The notes under the pieces: generated by a model
What the model was told of the DNA's origin: nothing
The model's input: only the letters and a program-made list of their open reading frames with translations
Databases searched by the model: none
Translations under genes and position numbers: made by a program
In this document: piece by piece, positions 35,501 through 46,200 of the stretch
Numbering within the stretch: the stretch's first letter is position 1
How the letters are laid out: each line of letters starts with the position of its first letter
Origin: Carposina sasakii
Taxonomy: Eukaryota; Arthropoda; Insecta; Lepidoptera; Carposinidae
NCBI GenBank assembly: GCA_014607495.2
Contig: CP053155.1
Span: 8,742,001 to 8,806,000, forward strand
Reading direction: 5' to 3'
DNA: 64,000 bases

Positions 35501-38500
35501 AAGCACCTTGATTTACACTCGTCCATGGACATATTACCTTTGCTTGCTCATACTTTCACTTAAGATTCACTACACTAGTGGCATGATATGACGGGCTTTT
35601 AACATTGCGTCCCAGTAGCACAACTGGTAGGACTGCTTGGGAAGACTACTGAGAATATGCCTTATATTCTAGTTCTTATCTTTTATAACATTTTTACTTT
35701 CTACTAGTTCCATCATACTTTGCCGTCATAACCTGCCGCTACTAGTACACAAGTACCCTCAATTTTTACATCTAACCTAACCACTTCCAAAGAATGCCCA
35801 ATTATTGCCCACCATCGCACACCTTTCTCGACCCAAGACGCGGCAGAGCAGGCCGGGTCGCGCCGCACGGAGCGCCGCCGCTCGTCGTGCGTGCGCCGCG
35901 ACCCCGACGACATACTGCGCTCGCTGCGCGCCGTCAAGGGCGAGCTGGGCCGCACGCTCTCGCTCTCGGGCTCCACGGCTAGGCGTAAGTGTTACCTCAC
36001 CCCACATGACGATCCCACTGGTTTTAGCCGATAAAGTAAGCGGAAAATGGACAGTTCTATTCATAGTTTTGAACAAATATTTAGCATTTTTTATTAGCCT
36101 GTGAGACAAAGGCCTCCCTATCCTTAGACCTCGCGCGTACTATTGTAGGAAGGAATTGGATCATAGGTTATGTGAAACGTAGCATACGAAATGTTTAATA
36201 TTTTAAGATTTAAGATTGATTTAATAGTATTTATAGAAGTGTGCCAATTTCCACTTTACTTTGGGTACTTTCGTCCATAACTACTTTTAATTATATGATA
36301 TAGATAATGTTATAATTAATTAAATAAATAATAAATAGGATATTAATACTGTGCAGGAATTGTAGTTAAATAAAAAATAACATTAACAGTGTTATATCAA
36401 ATACACCTGTACATAAAACAATTCCTACTCAGTCCATAAATATTGAAAGCAGGGCATATTTTGTCATCATCCTACTTATCATGGAAAATTTGGATATGAT
36501 GTACTTACGTATGTATGTATATGTCGCAGTAAGATAGATAAAGCCGTAATCCCTAGGGATATAACTATATTACGGCTTTATCTATCTTACTGCGACATAT
36601 AAGTATACAAGTAATGTAGGCTATAGGTACATACAGGGTGATTTTTGGTTGTCATCGTTCCTGAAAACTATGGAATCTCCTCATCGTTACGATCATTTTT
36701 CTCCATGGAAGCACCTGGGAAGTGTCTGGTTTCCAAAATATTAGGGTCCAAAGTTGAGTAAATAGACTGCGTTTTTCTGCATAAATGTACGCTACACGCA
36801 AGATTTTTTCACGAGAAATAATTAATATCTGTCTATGAAGAAAATAGCATAAACACTAGACACTATAAATTTCGCCCAATCAAGTAATACATTTTTTTTA
36901 TTTGATGTATAGCGTACGTACCCTTCGTTAAGGGTGGCTACGAAAAAACACCCTGTATAGGTACGGTGCATACTCAATCTTTTAAGATTCAGATTTCTGT
37001 AAGGGTATTCTTCCAATGATAAGGTGTCAATTAGTTTCTTCTTCGTTACTTAACTTTCTTAATTATTAAGTTATGTACAGTCAAAAATCACGTTTTATAT
37101 TATATTTGGCCATACAAAATGAATTCTAATCATAAACATTTAATTACGACCTATGTGTAACTTCCTTCCTGATTTTCACCTTTAACTTACCATAAAACTT
37201 TACTGTAACACATTACTATACTTATATCTAGTTCATAATATTACCTACATATTTTGTTTTGGTTTTCTTGTTCTTCTATTGCATTATATCTAATTATTTT
37301 ACCTGCACTTATCCAGGCCAACGTGCCGCTGAAATATTTAAAACACAAACAACTAGACATACAAAATTATCCGAACTGTAACAACTCTATACTCGTGTCC
37401 TTTATCACCCCTTCATGAAGTGCCAACATTGTGGGCAGTACTGACCTGTACTATGTTATGCTTGTTTGGTCGCAGCGACGGACCGTTAGCATCTCGGTAA
37501 GCGACACCCCGTGCCCGAGCCCGCGCGTTCTCCCCGTCAGGGTTTGTCTGTGCGCGGTGTCGGTGTACGTTCCCTTGTGACGTCTGACGGCCACCGGCCC
37601 ACGTATCCCTAGCTTCGCATTCTCGTCGCCGTAGACCGCCGTCAGGTGGCCCATGTTAGCCGTGCAGCCGCATGGCTGTCATGGGAAACCCAGTCCGACC
37701 TGCGGGGACCGAGAGTCGGAATAGGGTCTCAGGCCACGTAGTAGCATGGGTCATACATCGCTTGCGCGAGGGCCGTGCGCGCGCGCACGCACCGTTGAAT
37801 GTGGCTGCGCCCGATGCTTCTCATCACTTCACTGTGTCTGTTCTGTTCTGTCCTGACGCATGCCCGGCCGGGGGCGATCACGCTCACTTCATCTGTCTCT
37901 GTGTACCGTCTATTCGGCTGCTCGTCTACCTTCATCTCGATGGCATTGTCGATAAGAATTTTTTATCTTCATTAAAACTTCCACGAATGTCTGTTATACT
38001 ACGTATCCTAGATTTCTTGTAAATATATTTTTTCAATAAAGGCTGTAGTGAAACAATTCATCGTTTAATGAAATATAGTCATTTCTCATGTAAAACACGT
38101 CAGGAATGAAATGCTGCCCGTGTGCAAGGTCGTTTTGGGATATTATTATGTTCGCGCATGAAGTAGCGCACATATTATGTAAGGCTCCCTGAGGCCAGCA
38201 AAGGCATGAGCTACTGAAAACGTCACAGAACACATTCAACTTTCTTGATATACTTTTACTGGCTGTTCATGACACGGAATGCTTTATCATAAAGAAATAT
38301 AAATCGTTTCGAGCAACTACTAAACTAGAATATCGGCTACACTCTTGGCTGCACACGTTATAATGCTTTTTCTTTCATTATGTGTTTTATGATAGGAATT
38401 GGATATGGATTTATGTTTTCAAAACATTAGCACGAAGCTGTTTGACGTGCTTATTTTATGTAATGTTTTATTTTGGTAAATTTTAAATGTTCCATTGAAT

Positions 38501-39570
38501 GGTTTACTCTAATTTAGTATTTTATTTTTGGGGTTGATGTTTTAAATAACCGTATCAATTGGCATTGGGGAGTAATTAGTGCCACATATGTGGAAATCTT
38601 TAAAAATATCAGCAAAGCAAACAAGTAGTCGGGGTTGAATGAGTTAGTGTGGTCGCGGGCGGTCGTGGGCAGTACGTGTGTGTGTGCAGGCACGGCCACG
38701 GGACGCAAGGGCAGCATGTGGGCGGCGGTGCCGGCGGCGGCGGCGTGCGACGCGGTGGCTAGCGATGACGACGTGCCGCTGGGCCCGGGCCAGCTACCGC
38801 CGCGCAACGCCATGCTGGCGCCGCTGCATGCCGAGATCAACATCAGCATCATCATGGTCAAGGGACAATTGGAGTTGGAGGTATGATTTGCTAAATTACC
38901 CGCCATTATTATAGTATGTTATAAGCTCACCGACGCAATTAGGCCTGTTCTTCTGATTTATCGCAACATAATTTACGTTAAAATCATCACCGCCCCGCTC
39001 ACTGGTCTCGTTGTACTATAATGTAAAATGCCACAATGAAACAATAATAGGCTCTCTCTATACATACTCACATTGTGTAGTTTCATTTTGTAGAGTTTAG
39101 CATGGCAATCAAACAAATTTTCTAGGTATCTCACGCACGTCGGGTGTATGGAGTCAACGGAGAGGTTCCTGATTCGTACGTCAAATGTTATCTCCGCGAC
39201 GGTGACAAATGGCTGCACAAACGAAAGACACGCGTCATACGTCGAACCACTGAGCCTCATTTTAAGCAAACGCTTAAATATCAGGTAACGTATTTGATGT
39301 TTTTGAGACGTAAATCTTTTTAAATATAAAACAAATTTTAATATAATACAGTCAGCATGTCAAAGATTTTGTCCTAATTTACAGGCATCCGAGTCGCTCG
39401 GTCGCACGCTAGTGGTAATGCTTTGGCAGCGATGTGGAGGCTTCGAGCACAATCTCGCTCTGGGTGGAGCGGAGATCTGTTTAGACAAGCTGACGCTACC
39501 GCAGCGGACGTACGGCTGGTACCCATTGTTCCCGGCCTCCTCTCTTGGCACCGACGAGTCTCCCGACTGA
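19597..39570 (+). CDS. Fife: Fife-type (Piccolo-RIM-related) active-zone scaffold, 18 exons
   Basis: Joined exons give 957 codons and a TGA stop with no frame break. Domain order: an eight-cysteine FYVE-like zinc finger (residues about 87-134), a Ser/Arg-rich linker with a polyalanine tract, PDZ (about 385-470), C2A (about 515-635), a basic serine-rich linker and C2B (about 830-950). This is the Rab3-effector/active-zone architecture of RIM, Piccolo and insect Fife; such proteins sit at presynaptic release sites and organise vesicles and calcium channels. I prefer Fife because the finger reads CRVCLKTMKP...CEDCSSYSK and the PDZ has the Piccolo-like LEWGGVPL, and no RIM-type helical Rab-binding segment precedes the finger. 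RIM is the alternative. The first exon follows a 3' splice site, so its ATG may be internal and upstream exons may be missing. Exons: 19597-19708, 22507-22618, 23972-24125, 24809-25042, 25467-25630, 25888-26031, 26357-26586, 27640-27764, 28658-28820, 29920-29978, 32804-32994, 33619-33793, 34357-34510, 35028-35210, 35847-35984, 38690-38880, 39126-39284, 39385-39570. Confidence 0.85.
21023..21373 (+). other. Intronic open frame of 116 codons, unrecognised
   Basis: An open frame inside Fife intron 1 with no motif, signal or splice context that I recognise. The composition (Ser, Asn, Leu) is unremarkable and it is most likely chance or an old repeat. Confidence 0.15.
21651..21954. mobile_element. 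MITE with 37-bp perfect terminal inverted repeats
   Basis: The left end TGTCGCAGGCAATTTGTATG... (21651-21687) is the exact reverse complement of 21918-21954. Further imperfect pairing continues inward (GGCATTTTGAATAGTAT with ATACTATTCAAAATGCC). About 304 bp with no coding frame; it lies in Fife intron 1. Confidence 0.8.
22912..23598. mobile_element. Nested DNA elements, outer TACAGAGTG/CACCTTGTA unit
   Basis: The outer arms (22912-22997 and about 23510-23598) pair as an imperfect inverted repeat of nearly 90 bp including AACAAAAAGGGTATGTTAAG. Inside is a TAACGGCCAATTT-type MITE (22998-23418), itself split by a Helitron-like insert (23056-23336). An uninterrupted relative of the outer unit is at about 61718-61995. 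Confidence 0.7.
23056..23336 (-). mobile_element. Non-autonomous Helitron-like insert
   Basis: On the minus strand it starts TCTATAATATAAAAATGAAT and ends GGTCCGCTAG. It lies between host A (23055) and T (23337), the A^T target used by Helitrons, without target duplication. The internal 65-codon frame is not meaningful. Confidence 0.65.
23680..23758. repeat. 27-bp perfect hairpin with A/T tract
   Basis: Arms 23680-23706 and 23732-23758 pair fully (AAATCAGCTGTTCCATAC core) around a 25-nt loop. It is followed by CACACCCTGTATA, the end shared with the repeat at 56438-56936. Confidence 0.75.
26602..26743 (+). repeat. TAACGGCCAATTT-type MITE, copy 3
   Basis: Starts TAACGGCAAATTTC and ends AAATTGGCTGTAA. 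It begins 16 bp after the donor of Fife exon 7, so it almost touches the exon. Confidence 0.65.
27236..27590 (+). repeat. TACAGGGTG-family 0.4-kb repeat, copy 2
   Basis: Same landmarks as 661-1050 and ends ATCACCCTGTATA. The left end lacks the TACAGGGTG start. It lies in Fife intron 7, 49 bp before the PDZ exon. Confidence 0.75.
27640..28820 (+). CDS. Fife: Fife exons 8-9: PDZ domain
   Basis: Exon 8 starts with RGFGMRVVGGK, where GFGM is the carboxylate-binding loop, and exon 9 continues LEWGGVPLTERSFEEVCAVL into the last PDZ strand (VELLVEP). In RIM and Piccolo relatives the PDZ binds ELKS/CAST and calcium-channel tails. After the domain comes a Ser/Pro/His linker. Exon 8 lies only 49 bp after a TACAGGGTG-family repeat. 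Confidence 0.88.
29920..29978 (+). CDS. Fife: Fife exon 10: 59-bp linker micro-exon
   Basis: Short exon EPDIDKSPSSPTRRKLPKTP between a GGTTCACAG acceptor and a GTATAA donor. Its phase fits exon 9 and exon 11 exactly. The Ser-Pro/Lys-rich content suits a phosphorylated linker. Confidence 0.7.
31265..31530 (-). other. GC-rich island in Fife intron, possible antisense first exon
   Basis: A CpG-rich block in an AT-rich intron. On the minus strand a 71-codon frame (MTVQTEVRPRGCGQQTQ...) reaches a good 5' splice site, ATCGAG|GTAGGTAT, near 31270. No family is recognised. It could be an antisense or alternative first exon, or just a GC-rich relic. Confidence 0.2.
32804..34510 (+). CDS. Fife: Fife exons 11-13: C2A domain
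   Basis: Exon 11 gives the first C2 strands (LQVWFESELRKLVVVLIAADDLPP), exon 12 the middle (SPVWNATLGFGGL, LELTLWDACPG) and exon 13 the end plus an RS-rich linker (WDLEKAFAEERAVWWTLEER). Several aspartates that coordinate calcium in synaptotagmin-type C2 domains are not evident, as in RIM-family C2A domains, which do not need calcium. Confidence 0.85.
33266..33523. repeat. TAACGGCCAATTT-type MITE, copy 4, interrupted
   Basis: Ends TAACAGCCAAT and AATTGGCCGTAA flank an insert (about 33358-33480) starting at a TTCTTTC run and TTCTTTATTGCACATACAC. A related TTCTTTATTGTACACACAC stretch occurs at about 42884-42903. Confidence 0.6.
33852..33985. repeat. Short TIR element with ACAGGNTG ends
   Basis: ACAGGCTGTGTGTGACAGCA at the left pairs with the right end GCCTGGCTGTCACAAACACT. 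It is related to 56438-56936 and is intronic in Fife. Confidence 0.6.
33986..34080 (+). repeat. Partial copy of the TACAGAGTG outer element
   Basis: GTGTAACAGAAAGGGTATGTTACGCGAAAATCTATG and ATATAGCCCACTGTA match the left arm at 22912; the right half is absent. Confidence 0.6.
35028..39570 (+). CDS. Fife: Fife exons 14-18: linker and C-terminal C2B
   Basis: Exons 14-15 encode a Ser/Arg-rich linker (SSQSETLEVEVYQLGKDF; DDILRSLRAVKGELGRTLSL). Exon 16 reaches the C2B start (AEINISIIMVKGQLELE), exon 17 holds PDSYVKCYLRDGDKWLHKRK and exon 18 LGRTLVVMLWQRC to GWYPLFPASSLG. The TGA at 39568-39570 ends the protein shortly after the domain, as is typical of this family. The basic KRKTRV strand suggests phospholipid binding. 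Confidence 0.88.
36518..36601. repeat. 33-bp perfect hairpin
   Basis: Arms 36518-36550 and 36569-36601 are exact reverse complements (core GTCGCAGTAAGATAGATAAA) with an 18-nt loop. It lies in a Fife intron just before TACAGGGTG-family copy 3. It may be a tiny MITE, or a transcribed hairpin since it sits in an intron. Confidence 0.85.
36632..36958 (-). repeat. TACAGGGTG-family 0.4-kb repeat, copy 3 (inverted)
   Basis: Starts TACAGGGTGATTTTTGG and ends AAACACCCTGTATA, showing both inverted ends. The middle is the reverse complement of copies 1, 2 and 4. Confidence 0.78.
37450..37910. other. GC-rich island in Fife intron 15
   Basis: About 450 bp of CpG-rich sequence in an otherwise AT-rich 2.7-kb intron, with open frames on both strands (a 67-codon minus frame 37451-37654 and a 116-codon plus frame 37672-38022). 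No protein family is recognised. It might be an internal promoter or 5' exon of a short isoform carrying only C2B; this is a guess. Confidence 0.2.
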
Positions 39571-40237
39571 TCCAGGGAGCCGTCGCCGGAGCGCCGCGAG
39601 GACCACTAGGCGCTAACGACGACGGCTCTGCTATCGTATTCATCCCACCGCCGATATCGGCCATGCATCGATACCATGTATGCCCCTGAACACATACTGT
39701 CCTGAAGTGTCCTGTTCCATATTTTAAAAAATTCGAAATTCTCTATCACAAATTACGCCTAAACATCTACCTAGGCGTATTAAAGCTTCTGTACAGCTCA
39801 ATTATCATTTCCAATTTTTGCTACAAAATGATCTCTTCTCAGCCTTTTAACTTGTAAAAAGGAAAGTTTGTGTTATATTTTTTTTAAAAGATGTATTAGA
39901 CAAGCTGCTAAATAGACAACACCATTTAGATTAGTTAACATAAAAGGAGCTTATAGAAGGTTGCTTCAACATTATGCATGACAGGTGAAAACATCGATAC
40001 AGAGCACATGCTTAATGCTACAAAATTCAATTTGTGCTCGATTCGAGATTTCTATGTTTCGCCTAGTTCATACGTGATTAATTGTAGCAATTTTGTATGT
40101 TGTTTATGTGTAATATATTTACATAGGCTAGTACCTACTTATGTTTATGTCTGCATACGTATATAAAATGTAGGTTTTAAAGACAAACTTTTACTTTTAT
40201 GTAAGTTTAAAATATTATAAATACTATTAAGATATGA
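39571..40237 (+). other. Fife 3' flank / likely 3' UTR
   Basis: Follows the Fife stop. AT-rich, without a clear AATAAA close by, so the poly(A) site cannot be placed. Confidence 0.4.
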
Positions 40238-40318
40238 AAAAAAAATTCACCCGAGTGAGACTCACGACCTCTCGCATACCGTGTTTTGCTCTAACCAACT
40301 GAGCTGCCGGGTCAATTA
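40238..40318 (-). repeat. tRNA-derived SINE-like unit (minus strand)
   Basis: The minus strand reads GACCCGGCAGCTCAGTTGGT, then TAGAGCA, a B-box-like GGTCGTGAGTCTCACTC and a T8 terminator. A-box and acceptor pairing (ACCCG/CGGGT) are tRNA-like, but the anticodon arm does not form, so it is a tRNA-derived repeat or tRNA pseudogene. Confidence 0.55.
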
Positions 40319-43207
40319 ACTCGGATGATCTATTGAAATATTAATAGATGTTCTATAAGTAGGAAACGTATCTCAAATAGTTTTTATTCTAACTCAAGTT
40401 GTGCAGATTTAGATGATCTGGTTCTTAACGTACTAAAATTACCGCTAAAATCGAGTCTTATATAATACTTCATCTCAAGAACCCCAACTTCAACACTTTG
40501 CCTTATATACTTAAGAACTTTCTAACGTTATTCTAGTACGTAAGTTCGTTTAGGTACTATTCTTCCAAGGTTGTGCTTTAGTGAATTTCCTCTAAAATGT
40601 ATACCTACTTCATACGTGTATTTTATTTAATGCTGTATAAAGTCTTTCTTCTATTCGAAAACTTTTACATAGTGTAAATATAATCTGATAAGTACCATTA
40701 TTTTTCAAAATTTTCTACGCACAACTACGTTCGTGATATTACTAACCTTTTTACAATCTGTAGAATTACGAGTATCTACACTTCCTCTATCTTTAGTCCT
40801 TTTGAAAGGTAAAATCTAGATTAATGACATCATTAAATCTCACAACACTATACCATAGTAGGTACCTGTTATCTATACGTAGATTTTTGAATATCCAATC
40901 CAAAGTTCACATTCTTTATCTGTAATTTTAAGTAGAAAAAAATATAGTATTTAGGAAAGCAAAGCTACTTCCCAGTAGGAACTCGAAGTAGCTTAGTGAT
41001 CGAAACTGGTTCACACACCACACAGGCCTAGCTCATTCTACATACTTTGTCGTATGTAAATATTTACAATTCTGTTCATAGAATGAATAATACTCTTTTT
41101 ATTATCGGTGTTAGAGACAAACTACATATCTATAAAAGCATTTATTGTAATATAAAACTTATCAGAAATCTGTGTTCTTCCAGTGGTCTCATAGCTTAGT
41201 ACCATTTGCCTGACAATATTAAATCATTTGATAGCTTTATAGAATCATCGCTCAAAGCGTAATTAATTTTTATTATCTTCAATAACTTTATTATTGTAAA
41301 ATAATTACTTTCATTGCACTATATCGTATTTATAATATTAATTTTATGTATTGCATACTATTTCCTCATTTGGTAACTGATATTTTATATGAATAATATG
41401 GAACAATTTGTTGTCTCATAGAGTCATAGAGTACCATCTAACTTTGGAATATAAATATTACCTTTGTCTATTTCTATTATTACTTCTATTCTATTATGCA
41501 TTTTTCCTAATATTTTGTATTGCATACATTTCATCACAATATTTTGATATACTTTTACCTATATTAATCATATAAGTATAACATCTGTATCATTGTTAGT
41601 ATATAACACCTTATATCAATGCATTCTTTGACTGTGGTTGTACATTTCCTAAGAGAGAGAATATCCCTTTTTAATTATATTCAATCAATATCGTTCCAAT
41701 TGTATTGTACTATTTCGATGAAGTATAAGATATTTTGTCATTCTGTAATAGAAAACTATATTTTTACACTATAATCACCTATATAATATCATCCTGTCTT
41801 GAAAAAATATATTACGCAGAATTAATAAAACTTAAATATCTATTATATGAAAAATATTATGTATTTAATAAAATTTATGACAATTCCGACAGAACGTTGG
41901 GGTCGATCAAACTAACTTACGCTTACTATCTCATATATTAGTGTAATAACAAAAATAATATCTAATCTTATATAAGAGAAAAACGTATTAACTAATATTA
42001 TGTGCCTCGATGACCCCCGGTACCATTATGATTCCGTATATATTTTATATAGAAAATTTATTAGCTTTTGTCCATAGAAAATATTCAAATTTATCTTACC
42101 TACATATAGATGATTTAATATATATTATTGTGTATGTAATTATTTGGTATCGGAACCGAATTGTTATATCAATCCAAATTTCTTTAATGTTGCCTAATCG
42201 TTTCTTCTTAGTCAGAAAAGTGGTCATTTTCTAAACTTAGTTTTTATGATGAATACATTTAGATATTGACAAATATTGAAATAATGAAGCACTGAGTTCA
42301 TTTTTGGAACGGCTGGACCGTTTTTTATGTTAAATCAATCGTTAGATTTATTTAAAGGTAGGTACTACCCAAGTAATCATTGTTTTCCGAAAAGTGAAAC
42401 ATTCCAGTTTTTTTTAATAATTACTAATAGTATAACATCATGAAAACCAAGCGTAAATACCTCTTTAATAGTACGTAACAAATATGTGTGTCAAAGTATA
42501 TTATTAAATAAATGTGATAACAAAATGAGTTTATTATAGCGATATAAACATGCTAGCCTAGTTTTATTTCATAATGTGTCTCCCCTTTGAAAACGCTTTA
42601 CCTACATAAAAAAATAAAAGATTTGATCTTTCAAACATAATTTATTTTAAGTATGCATATTAAGTAACTAATTTTATACATATAAATTGTTTCTATTTAT
42701 CTAAATTGACTGCATTTAGGTACTAGGTACTAGTCGACAATTTTCCTACTATTAATTGTCGATTTCATAGCTGGATAAGCTAGAGAGTGCAAAATAAAAT
42801 GTGCATCCGTAATACTGTTATTGGTTAATCCATATAAGAAGCACAAGTATAACAATTCACTCTTTATAAGAACAACATTCTTATTCTTTATTGTACACAC
42901 ACATAGATAAAAAATAACACAATTAAAATAAATATTGTACAAAGGCTTCTTGTGGTACAAAAATTCTTGTGACTGAGGCAAATTACTTTAGCTATTTTCT
43001 TTCTTGTTTCTATTCCTTGCATAAGGAATCTTACATATGTACATTATACATTACATATAAATATATAAGTATAGGTATATTATTAATTTAGGCCCACACA
43101 CAATAGGTCATGTATATTTCTACCAACGACAGACGAGACATAAGACGATTATTATTATTAGTCGTCTTTGAAACTGTCTGACTAATAGCTAATAACTATC
43201 GAGCATC
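40319..43207. other. AT-rich tail-to-tail intergenic region
   Basis: Very AT-rich, lying between the convergent ends of Fife and IFT172. Short frames at 41735-42234 are composition artefacts. A TTTATT at 42887-42892 (AATAAA on the minus strand) could be the IFT172 poly(A) signal, but it lies in repeat-like sequence. Confidence 0.4.
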
Positions 43208-46200
43208 TCAAATGTGCGAGTAATCCGCAGGGCCGCACCACTTGGTGATGACCTGCATCAGTAGTGAGGCAGGTCCGCCACTCTTAGCGGCTGTGGACAC
43301 TCGGGACCACCACTCACGATTCGCGCATCTACCTAGAAATAAATGTTAAAGAAGTGTCCGTCAATTTCTGCTGCCATCAGTACCTAGTATATTTATTTAC
43401 TTATAACAGATTTCCAGTACTGTAAAAGTGTGTGACAAGTTGTCAAAAGTACCCGCTTAGTATAGTTTTTATTACGATACTATTGTGTTAGGTAACTGAT
43501 GTGACGTGATAGAAAAATAGAACATTATTCAATGGGTCCAGTTCCATTGGTAAAAGAGAGAGACTAACGCGAACACTCGTATTCTTAGTTGTATCTTCCC
43601 TTTGAGGGCACTTGAATGAGGTAGTTCTCTGTTTTGTTTCACGTAAGTGTTATATCACTTAAATCGCATGTTTGCAGTCTGAACGATTCATCATATGGGA
43701 ATAAGAGGTTTGGTCCAATAGTTATAAACTTACCGTTGGTAAAGGTAACGAGTCGCGATCCGAGCGGATACCCTGTGAGGACGCAACACGCGTCGTGTCC
43801 CACATTAGACGCGTATAGACCTCGGCTGTCTACTGGCAGGGTCTGGAAGGTATTATACAAATTAGCTTTAAGGTCTTTCTCACGAATCAGTAAGCTTTAT
43901 AGAGGAACCCATACAACAACGTCCACTGATCCACACCGTATAGATTGCATGACACGCGCATTTTGGTTTCACTGATGCGTGCGATGCGGACCTGTGGACA
44001 CTTACCTTTAGTAAGTAAGTAAGACATGCACGCACATTTGATTTTTGACATTTTGTTGTATTTCGACACAAGTGAAATGCAGAATATAAGGTTAGGTTAG
44101 AGTTTAGTTATTTCAGGTTAAGTTGGAGCTATTTTCCCATGGTTTGCGTATGTATCCGGTAAAACTTGCACTCAATAGGTATGGGCGGAGCATGCCGAGT
44201 GTTGTCCCTACCTGCTCGACGGCGCGGTCCATGGACGCGGCCAGCACCCACTCCCGCAGCTCATCAAGCGCGGTCCCCGACACGCAGCCTCGCTCCAGCA
44301 GCAGCGGGCTCTGCGCCCAGTCTGTCACTTCTGTGCCCACAGATAACGATTTCCCATTAAGGTCCACTTGTACTAAATCAAGAATTAAAACGCATAACGG
44401 CTCTTTCTATTTAGGTATGCCAAAAAAAGGTATGCCAGTACAACGCAAAAAGAAACTTGAGGATAATCGGATGAAAGAGAGATGTAGTATTTTCTTTGAA
44501 TATCTAATCTATGATTTGAGTCAACGATCAATGACACCCCCTTCGAGTATCATTATATCAAACAACTCCCTCACCAAAGTCCGTATAGTCCAGCAAATGC
44601 TTGGCGTCGTCGTCAGCCGCCTCCACCATGTCCAGGCAGCGGTTCAGCAACACGAAGGCCTCGCGCGCGCCGCCGCCCTCCGAGCGGACGTGCATGCCGC
44701 TAATGTAGTATGCTATAGTAGGGGAGAAGGTCATAACATCGTATGAAGAAAATACGAAGAAAACAGTCGAGAACAACGGAAGTAGGACGATTATCACACT
44801 GATTTTTAAATCTTGTGCAAATACCAGAAGTTGTATAAAAACACGCCGGATACCACATACTAACAACGCGTGAAATTGCATAGTGAAAACCGACCGTTCT
44901 ACTCGTAAACTCCCGTGCTTTGGCGCGGTGCAGTGCATTATCCGCCTAAAAAAGTCGTCGCTGTATAGTCCGTTTCATAAAATAACTTCTATACCAGATT
45001 TCGGATCTGTATAGGTATATTTTTTGTGTGCACAGATAATGTAACCATAGACATAGTAACTTGCGCCATCATTCAAAGGAACTATTTGACGAAACGCACT
45101 TTTAAATACAATTAGTCGAAGCTGATCATTGTGGCTGTGAATTTCATGAGAGATATATTACGGGAACAGTGCTAAATGTTTCGCGGTTCACGTAACAAGA
45201 TGAATATTAGGTAGTAGACGTGGGGAGGTATGTGCGCATAACATTATCTGAATGCCCCAAGATCCGATAGAAAGCTACTTTAGGTGCGTGGAAAAACATA
45301 GAAATTAATATTATTTTAGAAAGTTTCAATAATATTTCACATCTCGATTGTTTCTATATACCTATATAGGTAATTTAGTTATACATTGCAAACTCGTCAT
45401 CAACTTACCGATATCAGCTACAATAATGTCGGTGTATCGCGGTAGAGCGCGCGCAGCTTTTGGTGCTATCTGAGGCACGTGTAATGCCATTAGCAGAGTT
45501 ATGGCCTGAGGAACATACAGTAGGTAAGCGTCTCGTTCGTAACAGTGAATCAAATTTGTACACAATCATCGTAACATATATATTGCAGGATCATACAATA
45601 AATCCCATAGGCACGTTTAGTATATTGGGGACAGATGTCGATCAGTAACAAGTTGATAGCTTATCGCCTGAGAGAATGCGCCAATTATCATAACATTTGT
45701 GCTCATGTCTGCCCTTGGGTATCGTCAGAGGCGAGGTGGCCAGATGCATCTCCCGTGTCAACAAAGTCTGAAAGAAAACCATACTGCGGTCACCAACATG
45801 TCTGTCCAACATGGTGACTATGGGCATAGAGGAATAAGCTATGGGTTAAAACCAGTATGGTAGTAGCATTGTGTCATGCCCCGAGGGAGGCTTATGTCCA
45901 GCATTGGACTGTAAGGATGTGATCCTAAATTAAATGTTTAGGGATTTAGGGGGTCGCGACGCGTCAAAGTAAAAATAGAAAAGAGTATTACCTGGTTGTT
46001 TTCTCTTCTTTCTTCTTCCGCGCGGAATCTCTCGTAGGGTTCTAGGGTTTTTTACTTCACTTTCCACTTTCAGGTTTACAGGCAGTCCTAGGTCTGTCAG
46101 TTTGTTACACACGAAAATTTAACTTGTCGAGCAAGGGTTTTGGCGGCACGCAGGTGTGGGAAGCGTTCGATGAGCGACTCGTTTGTTGGGTGGATAACTG

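Noticed and set aside
37476..37496. Possible 21-bp micro-exon of Fife (CGCAG acceptor, GTAAGC donor)
   Set aside because: In the phase set by the neighbouring exons it contains an in-frame TAG, so it cannot be constitutive coding sequence.
40238..40318. tRNA gene on the minus strand
   Set aside because: The D-arm is good and some acceptor pairing exists, but the anticodon arm fails; called a tRNA-derived repeat.
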